Source: Fidelibacterota bacterium (GTDB lineage Bacteria; Pseudomonadota; Alphaproteobacteria; Rhodospirillales; Rhodospirillaceae). From it: a stretch of 64,000 nucleotides of DNA. The stretch spans positions 1-64,000 of the forward strand of contig CANJLF010000012.1 in assembly GCA_947475295.1 (NCBI GenBank), in the 5' to 3' direction. Numbering within the stretch: position 1 is the first letter of the stretch; each line of letters opens with the position of its first letter. This document shows positions 10,653-19,229 of the stretch, piece after piece. The translations under genes and the position numbers were made by a program. The notes below the pieces were generated by a model. It was not told the DNA's origin and searched no databases. It saw only the letters and a list, made by a program, of their open reading frames with translations.

Positions 10653-11212
10653 ATGAAACATCTACCGTTTTTTTTCGCAGCACTCCTGTCGCTGACGAGC
10701 GAAGCATCAGCGGCGTGCGTCGATGATCTACGTAGGCTCGCGGACCAGAGCTTCGCGTTCAATGAAGCCACAACTGTCGACGGAACACAGCAACGCTCCA
10801 CCGAAGGAAGCGTGTTCATGGTCTACTTCGATAAGCCGGACGAAGATCTGACCGTAAAAGAGGTCCGCGCACCCAATAATAAGGATTCAGGAGGCAATGT
10901 GGCGGCGATCCGCTCTACCATTTATGGCGAGAGCTTCCAGAGCCACTATCGAATCGCATTTTTAATAAACCGGAGTTTGTGATTCGCGCCATCCATGAGG
11001 ATTACGAAGGTCAAATCGTCTTCCCGTGCGGGACAGAAATTCTGCAAACTACTTCCACCGATTACCTGTTCTGCGCCGGCGCGTTGCAAATCCCTAAAGA
11101 AATTTCAGGCACCAAAGATGAGGCGACGTACAAGACGGACGCCGAGGACGAGCGCAGCCTGTTTTTCGATGCGCCGGAGCTTGTTTCGTATTTAAGGCGC
11201 ATCAGACAATAG
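10653..11212 (+). pseudogene. Secreted protein of unknown function, frameshifted
   Basis: ATG 10653 (after GGGG) starts a clear signal peptide (MKHLPFFFAALLSLTSEASA, cleavage after ASA), but the frame stops at 10980-10982 after 109 codons. A second frame continues from GTG 10979 to 11212. Adding one T to the T5 run at 10959-10963 joins them into about 186 residues, with junction SHYRIAFFNKPEFVIRAIHED. The join reads naturally, so this is one gene broken by a one-base deletion or a sequencing error. I do not recognise the family. The sequence is acidic, with three cysteines after the signal, and is less GC-rich than its neighbours. Confidence 0.65.
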
Positions 11213-11223
11213 CGCAGAATGCC

Positions 11224-11264
11224 AATAAAAACGGCCACCTCTGTATGAAGTGGCCGTTTTTATT
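11224..11264. terminator. Bidirectional terminator
   Basis: A perfect 15-bp stem (11224-11238 with 11250-11264) with an 11-base loop. A-rich and T-rich edges let it end both the plus-strand secreted-protein gene and the minus-strand ilv operon. Confidence 0.85.
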
Positions 11265-11280
11265 TTGCCTTACGCGATGA

Positions 11281-12339
<1,059 letters not shown>

Positions 12340-12379
12340 TTAATACGCCGCGGCTTTGATGCCGGCAGCGCGAAATTCC

Positions 12380-13033
12380 CTACTTCTTGTCGATACCGGC
12401 AGCGCCGCGCGCGATGGCGGCCACGCCTGTACGTGATACTTCCACCAGGCCCAGCGGCTTCATGAGTTCGATGAAGGCATCGACTTTGTCGGTATTACCG
12501 ACCACTTCGAACACGAAGGACTGCGTGCTGGAGTCCACGACATTGGCGCGGAAAATGTCCCCAATACGCAGCGCTTCCACGCGCTTATCGCCGACACCGG
12601 CGACTTTGACCAGTGCCAGTTCGCGCGCGACCGACGGCCCGTCGTCGGTGAGATCGCGCACCACATGCACCGGCACCAGGCGGCCCAGCTGCGCTTTTAC
12701 CTGTTCGATGATCTGATGCGTGCCGCTGGTGGCGATATTGATGCGCGAGAGTTGACGTTCGCGGTCCACTTCCGCGACCGTGAGGCTTTCGATGTTGTAA
12801 CCACGGCCTGCGATCATGCCGATGACGCGCGCCAGCACGCCGGCTTCATTGTCCACCAGCAAGGAAACCACGTGCCGGTAGGTGTCTTTGTCCTTAAGGC
12901 GCGCGACGGGGATCATGCCCTCGTAGAGATTCGAAGACTGCGCTTCGGGCGCTTTAACAGCGCGCTTTGCCGGCGCTTTGGCGCCAGGTTTCGCGGGGGT
13001 CTTGCCCCGCGCAGATGCGGTTTTTTTTGCCAT
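12380..13033 (-). CDS. ilvN: Acetolactate synthase small (regulatory) subunit
   Basis: 217 residues. An ACT domain (about 55-125: VVSLLVDNEAGVLARVIGMIAGRGYNIESL) is followed by the usual C-terminal domain. It binds valine and controls the IlvB catalytic subunit. The first 40 or so residues are a Lys/Ala/Pro-rich tail (MAKKTASARGKTPAKPGAKA...) that relatives of about 170-180 residues lack. A later ATG at residue 41 (MIPVARLKDKD) would remove it but has no well-spaced ribosome-binding site. It lies 22 bases after ilvB. Confidence 0.94.
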   Translation of the reverse strand: MAKKTASARGKTPAKPGAKAPAKRAVKAPEAQSSNLYEGMIPVARLKDKDTYRHVVSLLVDNEAGVLARVIGMIAGRGYNIESLTVAEVDRERQLSRINIATSGTHQIIEQVKAQLGRLVPVHVVRDLTDDGPSVARELALVKVAGVGDKRVEALRIGDIFRANVVDSSTQSFVFEVVGNTDKVDAFIELMKPLGLVEVSRTGVAAIARGAAGIDKK

Positions 13034-13055
13034 GTTTTTTTGCCTTGCCGCCGGT

Positions 13056-14864
13056 TTAGACCAGCGCCAAGCCTTCCCCGGTTATGGCTTTGCCTGTTTT
13101 CTCGCTCGTCCCCAGAATCATTTCGTTGTGGGCTTTGCCCGACGGAATCATGGGGAAGCAATTTTCCTTCTGATCGACAACGACATCGCAGACCACGGGC
13201 CGCTTGATCGAAATCATTTCCTTGATGGTGTCATCCATCTCGGCCGGATCTTGCACGCGCATGCCAACGCATCCAAACGCTTCCGCCAGCTTCACGAAGT
13301 CGGGCAGGGCTTCGCTGTAGCTTTCAGAGTAACGGCTGCCGTGCAGCAATTCCTGCCACTGGCGCACCATGCCCATGTATTGATTGTTGATGATGAACAC
13401 CTTCACCGGCAGGCGGTACTGCACGGCAGTGGAGAGCTCTTGAATGTTCATCATGATCGAGGCTTCGCCGGCGATATCAACCACCAGCGCATCGGGATGG
13501 GCCATCTGCACGCCGACCGCCGCCGGCAAACCATATCCCATGGTGCCGAGCCCGCCCGAGGTCAGCCAGTGGTTGGGCTGTTCGAAGCGGTAGAACTGCG
13601 CCGCCCACATCTGATGCTGGCCCACTTCCGTCGTGATATAGGTCTCGCGCTTCTTGGTCAGCTCGTACAGACGCTGAATGGCGTACTGCGGCTTGATGAT
13701 CTTGCCGTGCTGCTCGTAGTGCAGACAGTCGCGGCCCTGCCACTGGGCAATCTGGCGCAACCAGGCCTTCAACGCTTTCTGATCGGCCTCGTAACGCTTG
13801 GCCTTCCATAGCGCGATCATCTCTTCCAGCACCGCGGCGCAGTCGCCAATCACCGGAATATCGACGATCACGTTCTTATTGATGCTGGAGGCATCGATGT
13901 CGACGTGGATTTTTTTCGAATCCGGCGAAAAGAATTTCAAATTGCCGGTGATGCGGTCGTCGAAGCGCGCGCCGATGTTGATCATGACATCGCAGCCATG
14001 CATGGCGAGGTTGGCTTCATAGGTGCCGTGCATGCCCAGCATGCCCAGCCACTTGTCGCCCGAGGCTGGATAAGCACCGAGGCCCATCAGCGTTGACGTG
14101 ATCGGAAAGCCGGTTAGCCGCACCAATTCACGCAGCAGCGCCGAAGCCTTGGGCCCGGAGTTGATGACGCCGCCGCCGGTGTAGAACAGCGGCCGCTTGG
14201 CCCCAGCCATGAGCGCAACCGCAGCCGCGACCGCAGATGAATCGGGCTTGGTCTTGGGGCGATAGGTTTTGTGCTGCTGGCGATTAATGCCGCGCGGCGC
14301 CGTGGTGTACGTGCCCATGGCCATGCATACATCTTTCGGCAGATCGACCACTACCGGACCCGGACGCCCCGAACGCGCCACGTAAAACGCTTCGTGGATC
14401 ACCTTCGCCAGCTGGTTCACATCGCGTACCAGATAATTGTGCTTGGTGCAGGGGCGCGTGATGCCGACGGTATCGGCTTCTTGAAAGGCGTCGTTGCCAA
14501 TCAGATGTGTCGGCACCTGGCCGGTCAGGCAGACGAGCGGGATCGAATCCATCAGCGCGTCCGTAAGTCCCGTGACGGCATTGGTCGCACCGGGGCCGGA
14601 GGTTACGAGCACGCAGCCGACTTTGCCCGTGGACCGGGCGTACCCCTCGGCCGCATGCACCGCGCCCTGTTCGTGGCGCACCAGCACGTGGCGGATGCTG
14701 TTCTGTTTGAACAACTCGTCATAAATCGGCAGCACGGCGCCGCCCGGATAGCCGAACACGACCTCGACGCCCTGTTCCTCGAGGGCCTTCAAGATAAGCC
14801 GGGCGCCGACGAAGAGTTCCTCCGTCTCCGTCCCGCGTTCCGCTTTCAAAGCTTCGGCTGCCAT
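13056..14864 (-). CDS. ilvB: Acetolactate synthase large (catalytic) subunit
   Basis: 602 residues, full length, with the three thiamine-diphosphate enzyme domains. Visible are FGYPGGAVLPIYDEL with the catalytic-type glutamate region (RHEQGAVHAAEGYAR), the central FAD-binding domain (GARFDDRITG), and the C-terminal ThDP motif region ending in NNQYMGMVRQW. It joins two pyruvates, or pyruvate and 2-oxobutyrate, in valine/isoleucine synthesis. It leads the ilvBNC operon behind its own probable promoter. Confidence 0.97.
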   Translation of the reverse strand: MAAEALKAERGTETEELFVGARLILKALEEQGVEVVFGYPGGAVLPIYDELFKQNSIRHVLVRHEQGAVHAAEGYARSTGKVGCVLVTSGPGATNAVTGLTDALMDSIPLVCLTGQVPTHLIGNDAFQEADTVGITRPCTKHNYLVRDVNQLAKVIHEAFYVARSGRPGPVVVDLPKDVCMAMGTYTTAPRGINRQQHKTYRPKTKPDSSAVAAAVALMAGAKRPLFYTGGGVINSGPKASALLRELVRLTGFPITSTLMGLGAYPASGDKWLGMLGMHGTYEANLAMHGCDVMINIGARFDDRITGNLKFFSPDSKKIHVDIDASSINKNVIVDIPVIGDCAAVLEEMIALWKAKRYEADQKALKAWLRQIAQWQGRDCLHYEQHGKIIKPQYAIQRLYELTKKRETYITTEVGQHQMWAAQFYRFEQPNHWLTSGGLGTMGYGLPAAVGVQMAHPDALVVDIAGEASIMMNIQELSTAVQYRLPVKVFIINNQYMGMVRQWQELLHGSRYSESYSEALPDFVKLAEAFGCVGMRVQDPAEMDDTIKEMISIKRPVVCDVVVDQKENCFPMIPSGKAHNEMILGTSEKTGKAITGEGLALV

Positions 14865-14890
14865 GACATCTGATCCTATACGCGTCTGCG

Positions 14891-14926
14891 AAAAGCCGCG
14901 CCAAAACCGCGAAAATGGCGGCTTTT
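14891..14926 (-). terminator. Stem-loop between miaA and ilvB (terminator or attenuator)
   Basis: AAAAGCCGC+C (14891-14901, one bulge) pairs with GGCGGCTTTT (14917-14926). On the minus strand it ends CGGCTTTT, so it can terminate miaA readthrough. It lies downstream of a promoter-like TTGACC (14979-14984) and TAGGTT (14956-14961) with a 17-base spacer, so it may also attenuate ilvBNC. It ends 26 bases before the ilvB ATG. Confidence 0.55.
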
Positions 14927-14975
14927 ACCTGCATTACGGCGGGCTTCGGGGCCGGAACCTAGTCGCGGGGTCGGA

Positions 14976-15926
14976 TCAGGTCAACAGAAAACGACGAATA
15001 TTTGCAAAGATTTCCTGTATTAAACTTTCCGAAAGTTTCTTACTTACGGTTAACTGCGCATTAAACTGATTTCTGAACCAGGTCATTTGGCGTTTGGCAT
15101 ACTGCCGGGTGGCGGTTTGGGCGAGTTCTACGGCGGCCTCCAGATCGGTCTCGCCGCGCAGGTAGGCGGCCAGATCGGGCACTCCCAAGGCTTTCCCGGC
15201 GCCCACATCCGGGCTCATCCGCCGATCCAGCAACGCCTGAACTTCGCCAAGGGCCCCGCCCTCGACCATGGCCCGGAATCGGCCATTGCAGGCGGCATAG
15301 AGTTCGTCGCGGGGCGGCAGCATCAAAATACTGAAGTAGTCGGCTTCAAGCGGCGGCACGGCCGGAGCTTCGTGCCAGGCGCTTAAGGGTCGGCCGGTGG
15401 CATCGACCACCTCCCACGCGCGCAGCATGCGCTGGGTGTCGCCGGGACTGAGGCGTGCCGCCGTCACCGGATCGCGTTCCGCGAGGCGCTTATGGAAGGC
15501 GGCGTGACCGATTTCATCCAGCAGCAGCCGCGCAGCCGCCCGGATTTCGGCCGGCACGGCGGGCATATCGGTGAGACCTTCCATGAGCGCGCGGAAATAG
15601 AGTCCGGTGCCGCCGACAAGGATCGGAAGTTTTCTCGCGGCCGCGGCAACTTGAATCTCGGCGGCGGCTTTGAGCGCCCATTCGGCAGCGGAGCCGCTTT
15701 CCGTCGCGGTAAGATCGCCGAAGAGCTTGTGCGGCACACGCGCTTCATCGCCGGCCGACGGCCGCGACGTCAGAACGCGCAGATCGGCATAGCGCTGCTG
15801 GCTATCGGCGTTGATGATGACGCCGGAAAATTCTTCGGCAATCGCAAGACCCAACGCCGACTTACCGGCAGCGGTAGGTCCCGCGACAATAATGACTCTT
15901 GGCTTAATCGATGACGTGACTGACAA
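14976..15926 (-). CDS. miaA: tRNA dimethylallyltransferase
   Basis: About 316 residues. The P-loop GPTAAGKSALGLAIA, the NADSQQRYADLRVLTS motif and the C-terminal RQYAKRQMTWFRNQF signature define MiaA, which adds dimethylallyl to A37 of tRNAs reading UNN codons. The start is uncertain: the longest frame begins with TTG at 15926, overlapping the DUF1015 stop by 23 bases, and no ATG or GTG lies between there and the P-loop. The two genes are probably coupled. Confidence 0.94.
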   Translation of the reverse strand: MSVTSSIKPRVIIVAGPTAAGKSALGLAIAEEFSGVIINADSQQRYADLRVLTSRPSAGDEARVPHKLFGDLTATESGSAAEWALKAAAEIQVAAAARKLPILVGGTGLYFRALMEGLTDMPAVPAEIRAAARLLLDEIGHAAFHKRLAERDPVTAARLSPGDTQRMLRAWEVVDATGRPLSAWHEAPAVPPLEADYFSILMLPPRDELYAACNGRFRAMVEGGALGEVQALLDRRMSPDVGAGKALGVPDLAAYLRGETDLEAAVELAQTATRQYAKRQMTWFRNQFNAQLTVSKKLSESLIQEIFANIRRFLLT

Positions 15927-17136
15927 GACCGTCGGCCAGCTTGGGCTCGAACCATGTGGACTTGGGCGGCATCACCTGATCTGCATCGGCCACCGCCATG
16001 AGCTGCTCCAGCGTCGTGGGATGGAGCGAAAAGGCGACTTTCATCTCGCCGTTATTGACACGCTTCTCCAGTTCCTTGAGGCCGCGAATGCCGCCGACGA
16101 AATCGATGCGCTTATCGCGGCGCGGATCGGCGATGCCGAGGATCGGCGCGATGAGATTGTCCTGCAAGAGGCTCACATCCAGGCGCGCCACCGGATCGGC
16201 GGTCGGCACCAGATTTTGATGAATATCGAGCTGATACCACTTGCCGTCCAGGTACATGCCGAAACGCGTGGGTTTATCGGGCTTCACTTGAGTAGCCGCC
16301 GAGGTTACATCGAAACGTTCTTTGATTTTGGCAAGAAACGCATCGGACGTAAGGCCGTTCAGATCTTTGATCACGCGGTTGTAGTCGAAGATCCGCATTT
16401 GATCGTGGGGGAAAGCCACAGCGAGGAAATATTCGGCAGAATCACTTTTGCCTTTGCCGCGCCGCGCGGCCGCAACACGTGATGCCGCCGCGGAACGGTG
16501 ATGCCCGTCGGCGATATAAAGCGCCGTCATGGCATCGACGAGCTCAGTGAGTTGTGCGATGGCCGCGGCGTCATCCATGCGCCAGATGGTGTGCACAATG
16601 CCGTCGTCGGCGGTCACCTCATAGAGCGGCGCAGTTTTGGCGACGCCATCGATGATCGCCTGCACGTCGTTCTGCGCTTTGTAGGCCAGCAGCACCGGAC
16701 CGGTCTGCGCATTGAGCGCTTCGATCTGGCGCACGCGGTCGTCTTCTTTGTCGGGGCGCGTGAATTCGTGCTTGCGGATACGGTTGATGTCGTAGGCCGC
16801 AACCGAGGCAGCAGCGACAAAACCGGTCTGCACGTGGCCGCCCATACGTAAGCGATAGACGTAATAGTGCGGGCTCGTGTCGCGCATGAGCACGCCCGCG
16901 TCCACGAGGCGCTTCAAGTTCTCGGCACCTTTGGCATAAACCGCCGGCGCATAAGGGTCGGTATCTGCGGGTAGGTCGATCTCGGGTTTGGAGATATGCA
17001 GAAAACTGTTGGGCTTTCCGGCGGCGCGCTCACGCGCTTCGGCGGTGTTCAAGACATCGTAAGGCGGCGCCGCGACGGTTGCAGCTTGGGTCGGTGTGGG
17101 CCTAAGGCCGGTAAAGGGTCGGATCAAAGTCGCCAA
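15904..17136 (-). CDS. DUF1015 family protein
   Basis: About 410 residues from TTG at 17136-17134, preceded by GGAG (ACGGAGACGGCG). The upstream extension to an ATG at 17223 is low-complexity and unlike the family. DUF1015 proteins start close to PFTGLRPTP as here. Motifs include DVLNTAEAR, a YIADGHHRSAAASRVA stretch with conserved histidines, and RIFDYNRVIKDL. The family is soluble, widespread and often called a HAMP-less or SpoOJ-like regulator without solid proof; I assign no function. It is likely co-transcribed with miaA. Confidence 0.85.
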   Translation of the reverse strand: MATLIRPFTGLRPTPTQAATVAAPPYDVLNTAEARERAAGKPNSFLHISKPEIDLPADTDPYAPAVYAKGAENLKRLVDAGVLMRDTSPHYYVYRLRMGGHVQTGFVAAASVAAYDINRIRKHEFTRPDKEDDRVRQIEALNAQTGPVLLAYKAQNDVQAIIDGVAKTAPLYEVTADDGIVHTIWRMDDAAAIAQLTELVDAMTALYIADGHHRSAAASRVAAARRGKGKSDSAEYFLAVAFPHDQMRIFDYNRVIKDLNGLTSDAFLAKIKERFDVTSAATQVKPDKPTRFGMYLDGKWYQLDIHQNLVPTADPVARLDVSLLQDNLIAPILGIADPRRDKRIDFVGGIRGLKELEKRVNNGEMKVAFSLHPTTLEQLMAVADADQVMPPKSTWFEPKLADGLVSHVID

Positions 17137-17305
17137 GACGCCGTCTCCGTTGAAATTGTAAGTGGCCCCGTTTGGGGACCGGTGTTTAGCCTTTGCCGCC
17201 GCCGGCGGCAACGAAGCCCTCAAAATTCATCATCAAAAATGTTTGCAGTTCTGTAACCTATGGTTATGTTTACGCCCAGCGCGTTCTCCCCCTAAGGGAA
17301 TTCCC

Positions 17306-17602
17306 ATGGCCAAGAGCAAATCCGAAATCCTCAATGACTTCCAAGAGTTCATAAGCAAGTACGGCGGCAAATATAAGGAATGGTACGTGGGTACCGCGCC
17401 CGACGCCAAAGCCCAGCTTTTCAATGTTCACAAGTTCAAGAACGGAGTCGATAAAGGCCTGTTCCGCGAAGCCGAAAGCGAGATGCAAGCGGCAGGAGTG
17501 GCCGAGTTCTTTGTCGACCAGGGCGCCAAAGGCGACGACGGGGTCAAGCGCGACTCAGATCAGGTGTACGCCTACAAGATCGCGCCACACACGAAGCAGT
17601 AA
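17306..17602 (+). CDS. Small conserved-looking soluble protein of unknown function
   Basis: 98 residues from ATG 17306, preceded by AAGGGAA. No signal peptide or membrane segment. It is rich in Lys, Glu and aromatic residues, with a WYVGTAPDAKAQLFNVHKF stretch and a C-terminal VYAYKIAPHTKQ. Its stop touches the convergent pepA stop with no spare bases. I do not recognise the family. Codon use resembles the neighbours, so it is likely a real gene. Confidence 0.8.
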   Translation: MAKSKSEILNDFQEFISKYGGKYKEWYVGTAPDAKAQLFNVHKFKNGVDKGLFREAESEMQAAGVAEFFVDQGAKGDDGVKRDSDQVYAYKIAPHTKQ

Positions 17603-19096
17603 TCAGCGCTCGTAATTGTCCGCGATAAAGCGATTCAGAAGCCGCACGCCGTAACCTGTGCTGCCGCCCGGCGCCAGCGCCGTGCCCTTCTCGTTCCAAA
17701 CCACGCCGGCGATATCAAGGTGCGCCCACGGCACATCCTTGATGAAGCGCTGAAGAAACTGCGCCGCCGTAATGCTGCCGGCACGGCCGCCGCCGATGTT
17801 CTTCATATCCGCAACGGGCGATTTGATGTCGCGATCGTATTCATCGCCCATGGGCAGACGCCACAACCGCTCGCTGACGGCTTGGCCAGCCGCGATCAGT
17901 TTGGCCGAAAGATCATCGTTGTTGGAGAATATGCCGGCGTAGTGTTCCGACAGCGCCTGGATGATGGCGCCCGTCAGGGTCGCGAGATCGACAATGGCTT
18001 TGGGCTTAAAGCGCTGTTGCGCGTACCACAGCACATCGGCCAGGACGAGGCGGCCTTCGGCATCGGTGTTGAGCACTTCGATGGTCTGGCCGGACATGGA
18101 GGTTACGATGTCGCCCGGGCGTTGGGCTTTGGCATCGGGCATGTTTTCGACCAGGCCGCACAAACCGACGACGTTAACGGGCGCCTTACGGCGCGCGAGC
18201 GCACGCATGAGACCAACGACGACCCCAGCGCCACCCATGTCCCATTTCATATCCCACATGCCGGCGCCGGGTTTGAGGCTGATGCCCCCGGAATCAAAGG
18301 TCACGCCTTTGCCGACGATGGCCAGCGGCGCAGCGGATTTATCCTTGGCGCCGTCCCAACGCAGAATGAGCAATTGCGACTCACGCTCCGACCCCTGGCC
18401 GACGCCCAGCAGCGCACCCATGCCGAGCTTGGTCATGGCGGCTTCGCCCAGGGCCTCCACCTTCACGCCGTCCTTGGTCAGTTCCTTGGCGCGCGCGACG
18501 AAAGATTCCGGATAGATGATGTTGGGCGGCTCGGTGACGACATCGCGGGTGAAGAACACGCCGTCCACGACCGCCGCCACGGCAGCGTAACGCTTTTTGG
18601 CATCAGCCGGGTATTCGCACTGCACCGCGACGGATTTCAGCTTGGGCTTTGCGTCCTTGTCTTCCTTGGTGCGGTACTTGGCAAAGCGATAGGACTTCAG
18701 GCGGATGCCGCCGGCCAAATGCGCGGCCAGCAGTGCGTTGTCCGCCGCGCCGGTGCCTTCGAGAATCACAACCATCGACGGGTCCTTGGCGACGGCGTCG
18801 TAAATCACCGCGCCAATGCGTTCCGCCGCCACGGCGTCCAAGAACTTGAGGCTGCCCAGACCCACGAGCAGGATGCGGCTGAGCTTGGTGCCCGCCGGCA
18901 CAACCAGCGTCAGGGTCTTTTCGCGCTTGCCGGTGAACTCCGCGGCTTTCATGGCGCGGCTCAAAGCGCCGCGCGTCTGTTTGTCGAGTTTGGCCGCCGC
19001 GGGACCCAATTTGGCGCCGCCGGCGCCGCCCTCCGCCACGCCCACAACAACAACGCCTTGGGCAGGGACGGCAATTTTGGAGAAAGTGATGTTCAT
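17603..19096 (-). CDS. pepA: Leucyl aminopeptidase (M17)
   Basis: 497 residues, full length. The C-terminal catalytic domain has the M17 signature NTDAEGRLVLAD and the metal/lysine region VGKGVTFDSGGISLKPG. The N-terminal domain is the usual variable one. It is a cytoplasmic two-metal aminopeptidase that trims N-terminal residues from peptides. ATG 19096, divergent from the molybdenum hydroxylase gene across 133 bases. Confidence 0.96.
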   Translation of the reverse strand: MNITFSKIAVPAQGVVVVGVAEGGAGGAKLGPAAAKLDKQTRGALSRAMKAAEFTGKREKTLTLVVPAGTKLSRILLVGLGSLKFLDAVAAERIGAVIYDAVAKDPSMVVILEGTGAADNALLAAHLAGGIRLKSYRFAKYRTKEDKDAKPKLKSVAVQCEYPADAKKRYAAVAAVVDGVFFTRDVVTEPPNIIYPESFVARAKELTKDGVKVEALGEAAMTKLGMGALLGVGQGSERESQLLILRWDGAKDKSAAPLAIVGKGVTFDSGGISLKPGAGMWDMKWDMGGAGVVVGLMRALARRKAPVNVVGLCGLVENMPDAKAQRPGDIVTSMSGQTIEVLNTDAEGRLVLADVLWYAQQRFKPKAIVDLATLTGAIIQALSEHYAGIFSNNDDLSAKLIAAGQAVSERLWRLPMGDEYDRDIKSPVADMKNIGGGRAGSITAAQFLQRFIKDVPWAHLDIAGVVWNEKGTALAPGGSTGYGVRLLNRFIADNYER

Positions 19097-19229
19097 GGCA
19101 GGGCTTCCAGCGTTTCAGGTTCAAACCAGGGGGATCGGACGGCAGCTTAACCTTCCCGTTGCGGCCCGCCCAGTGGACAATGCTAGGCCGCGCGCTATGT
19201 TGTGCACCGCATCTTAGAGGGGCAGACGC

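Noticed and set aside
17720-19150. 476-codon plus-strand frame
   Set aside because: Antisense to pepA; composition is typical of a GC-driven shadow.
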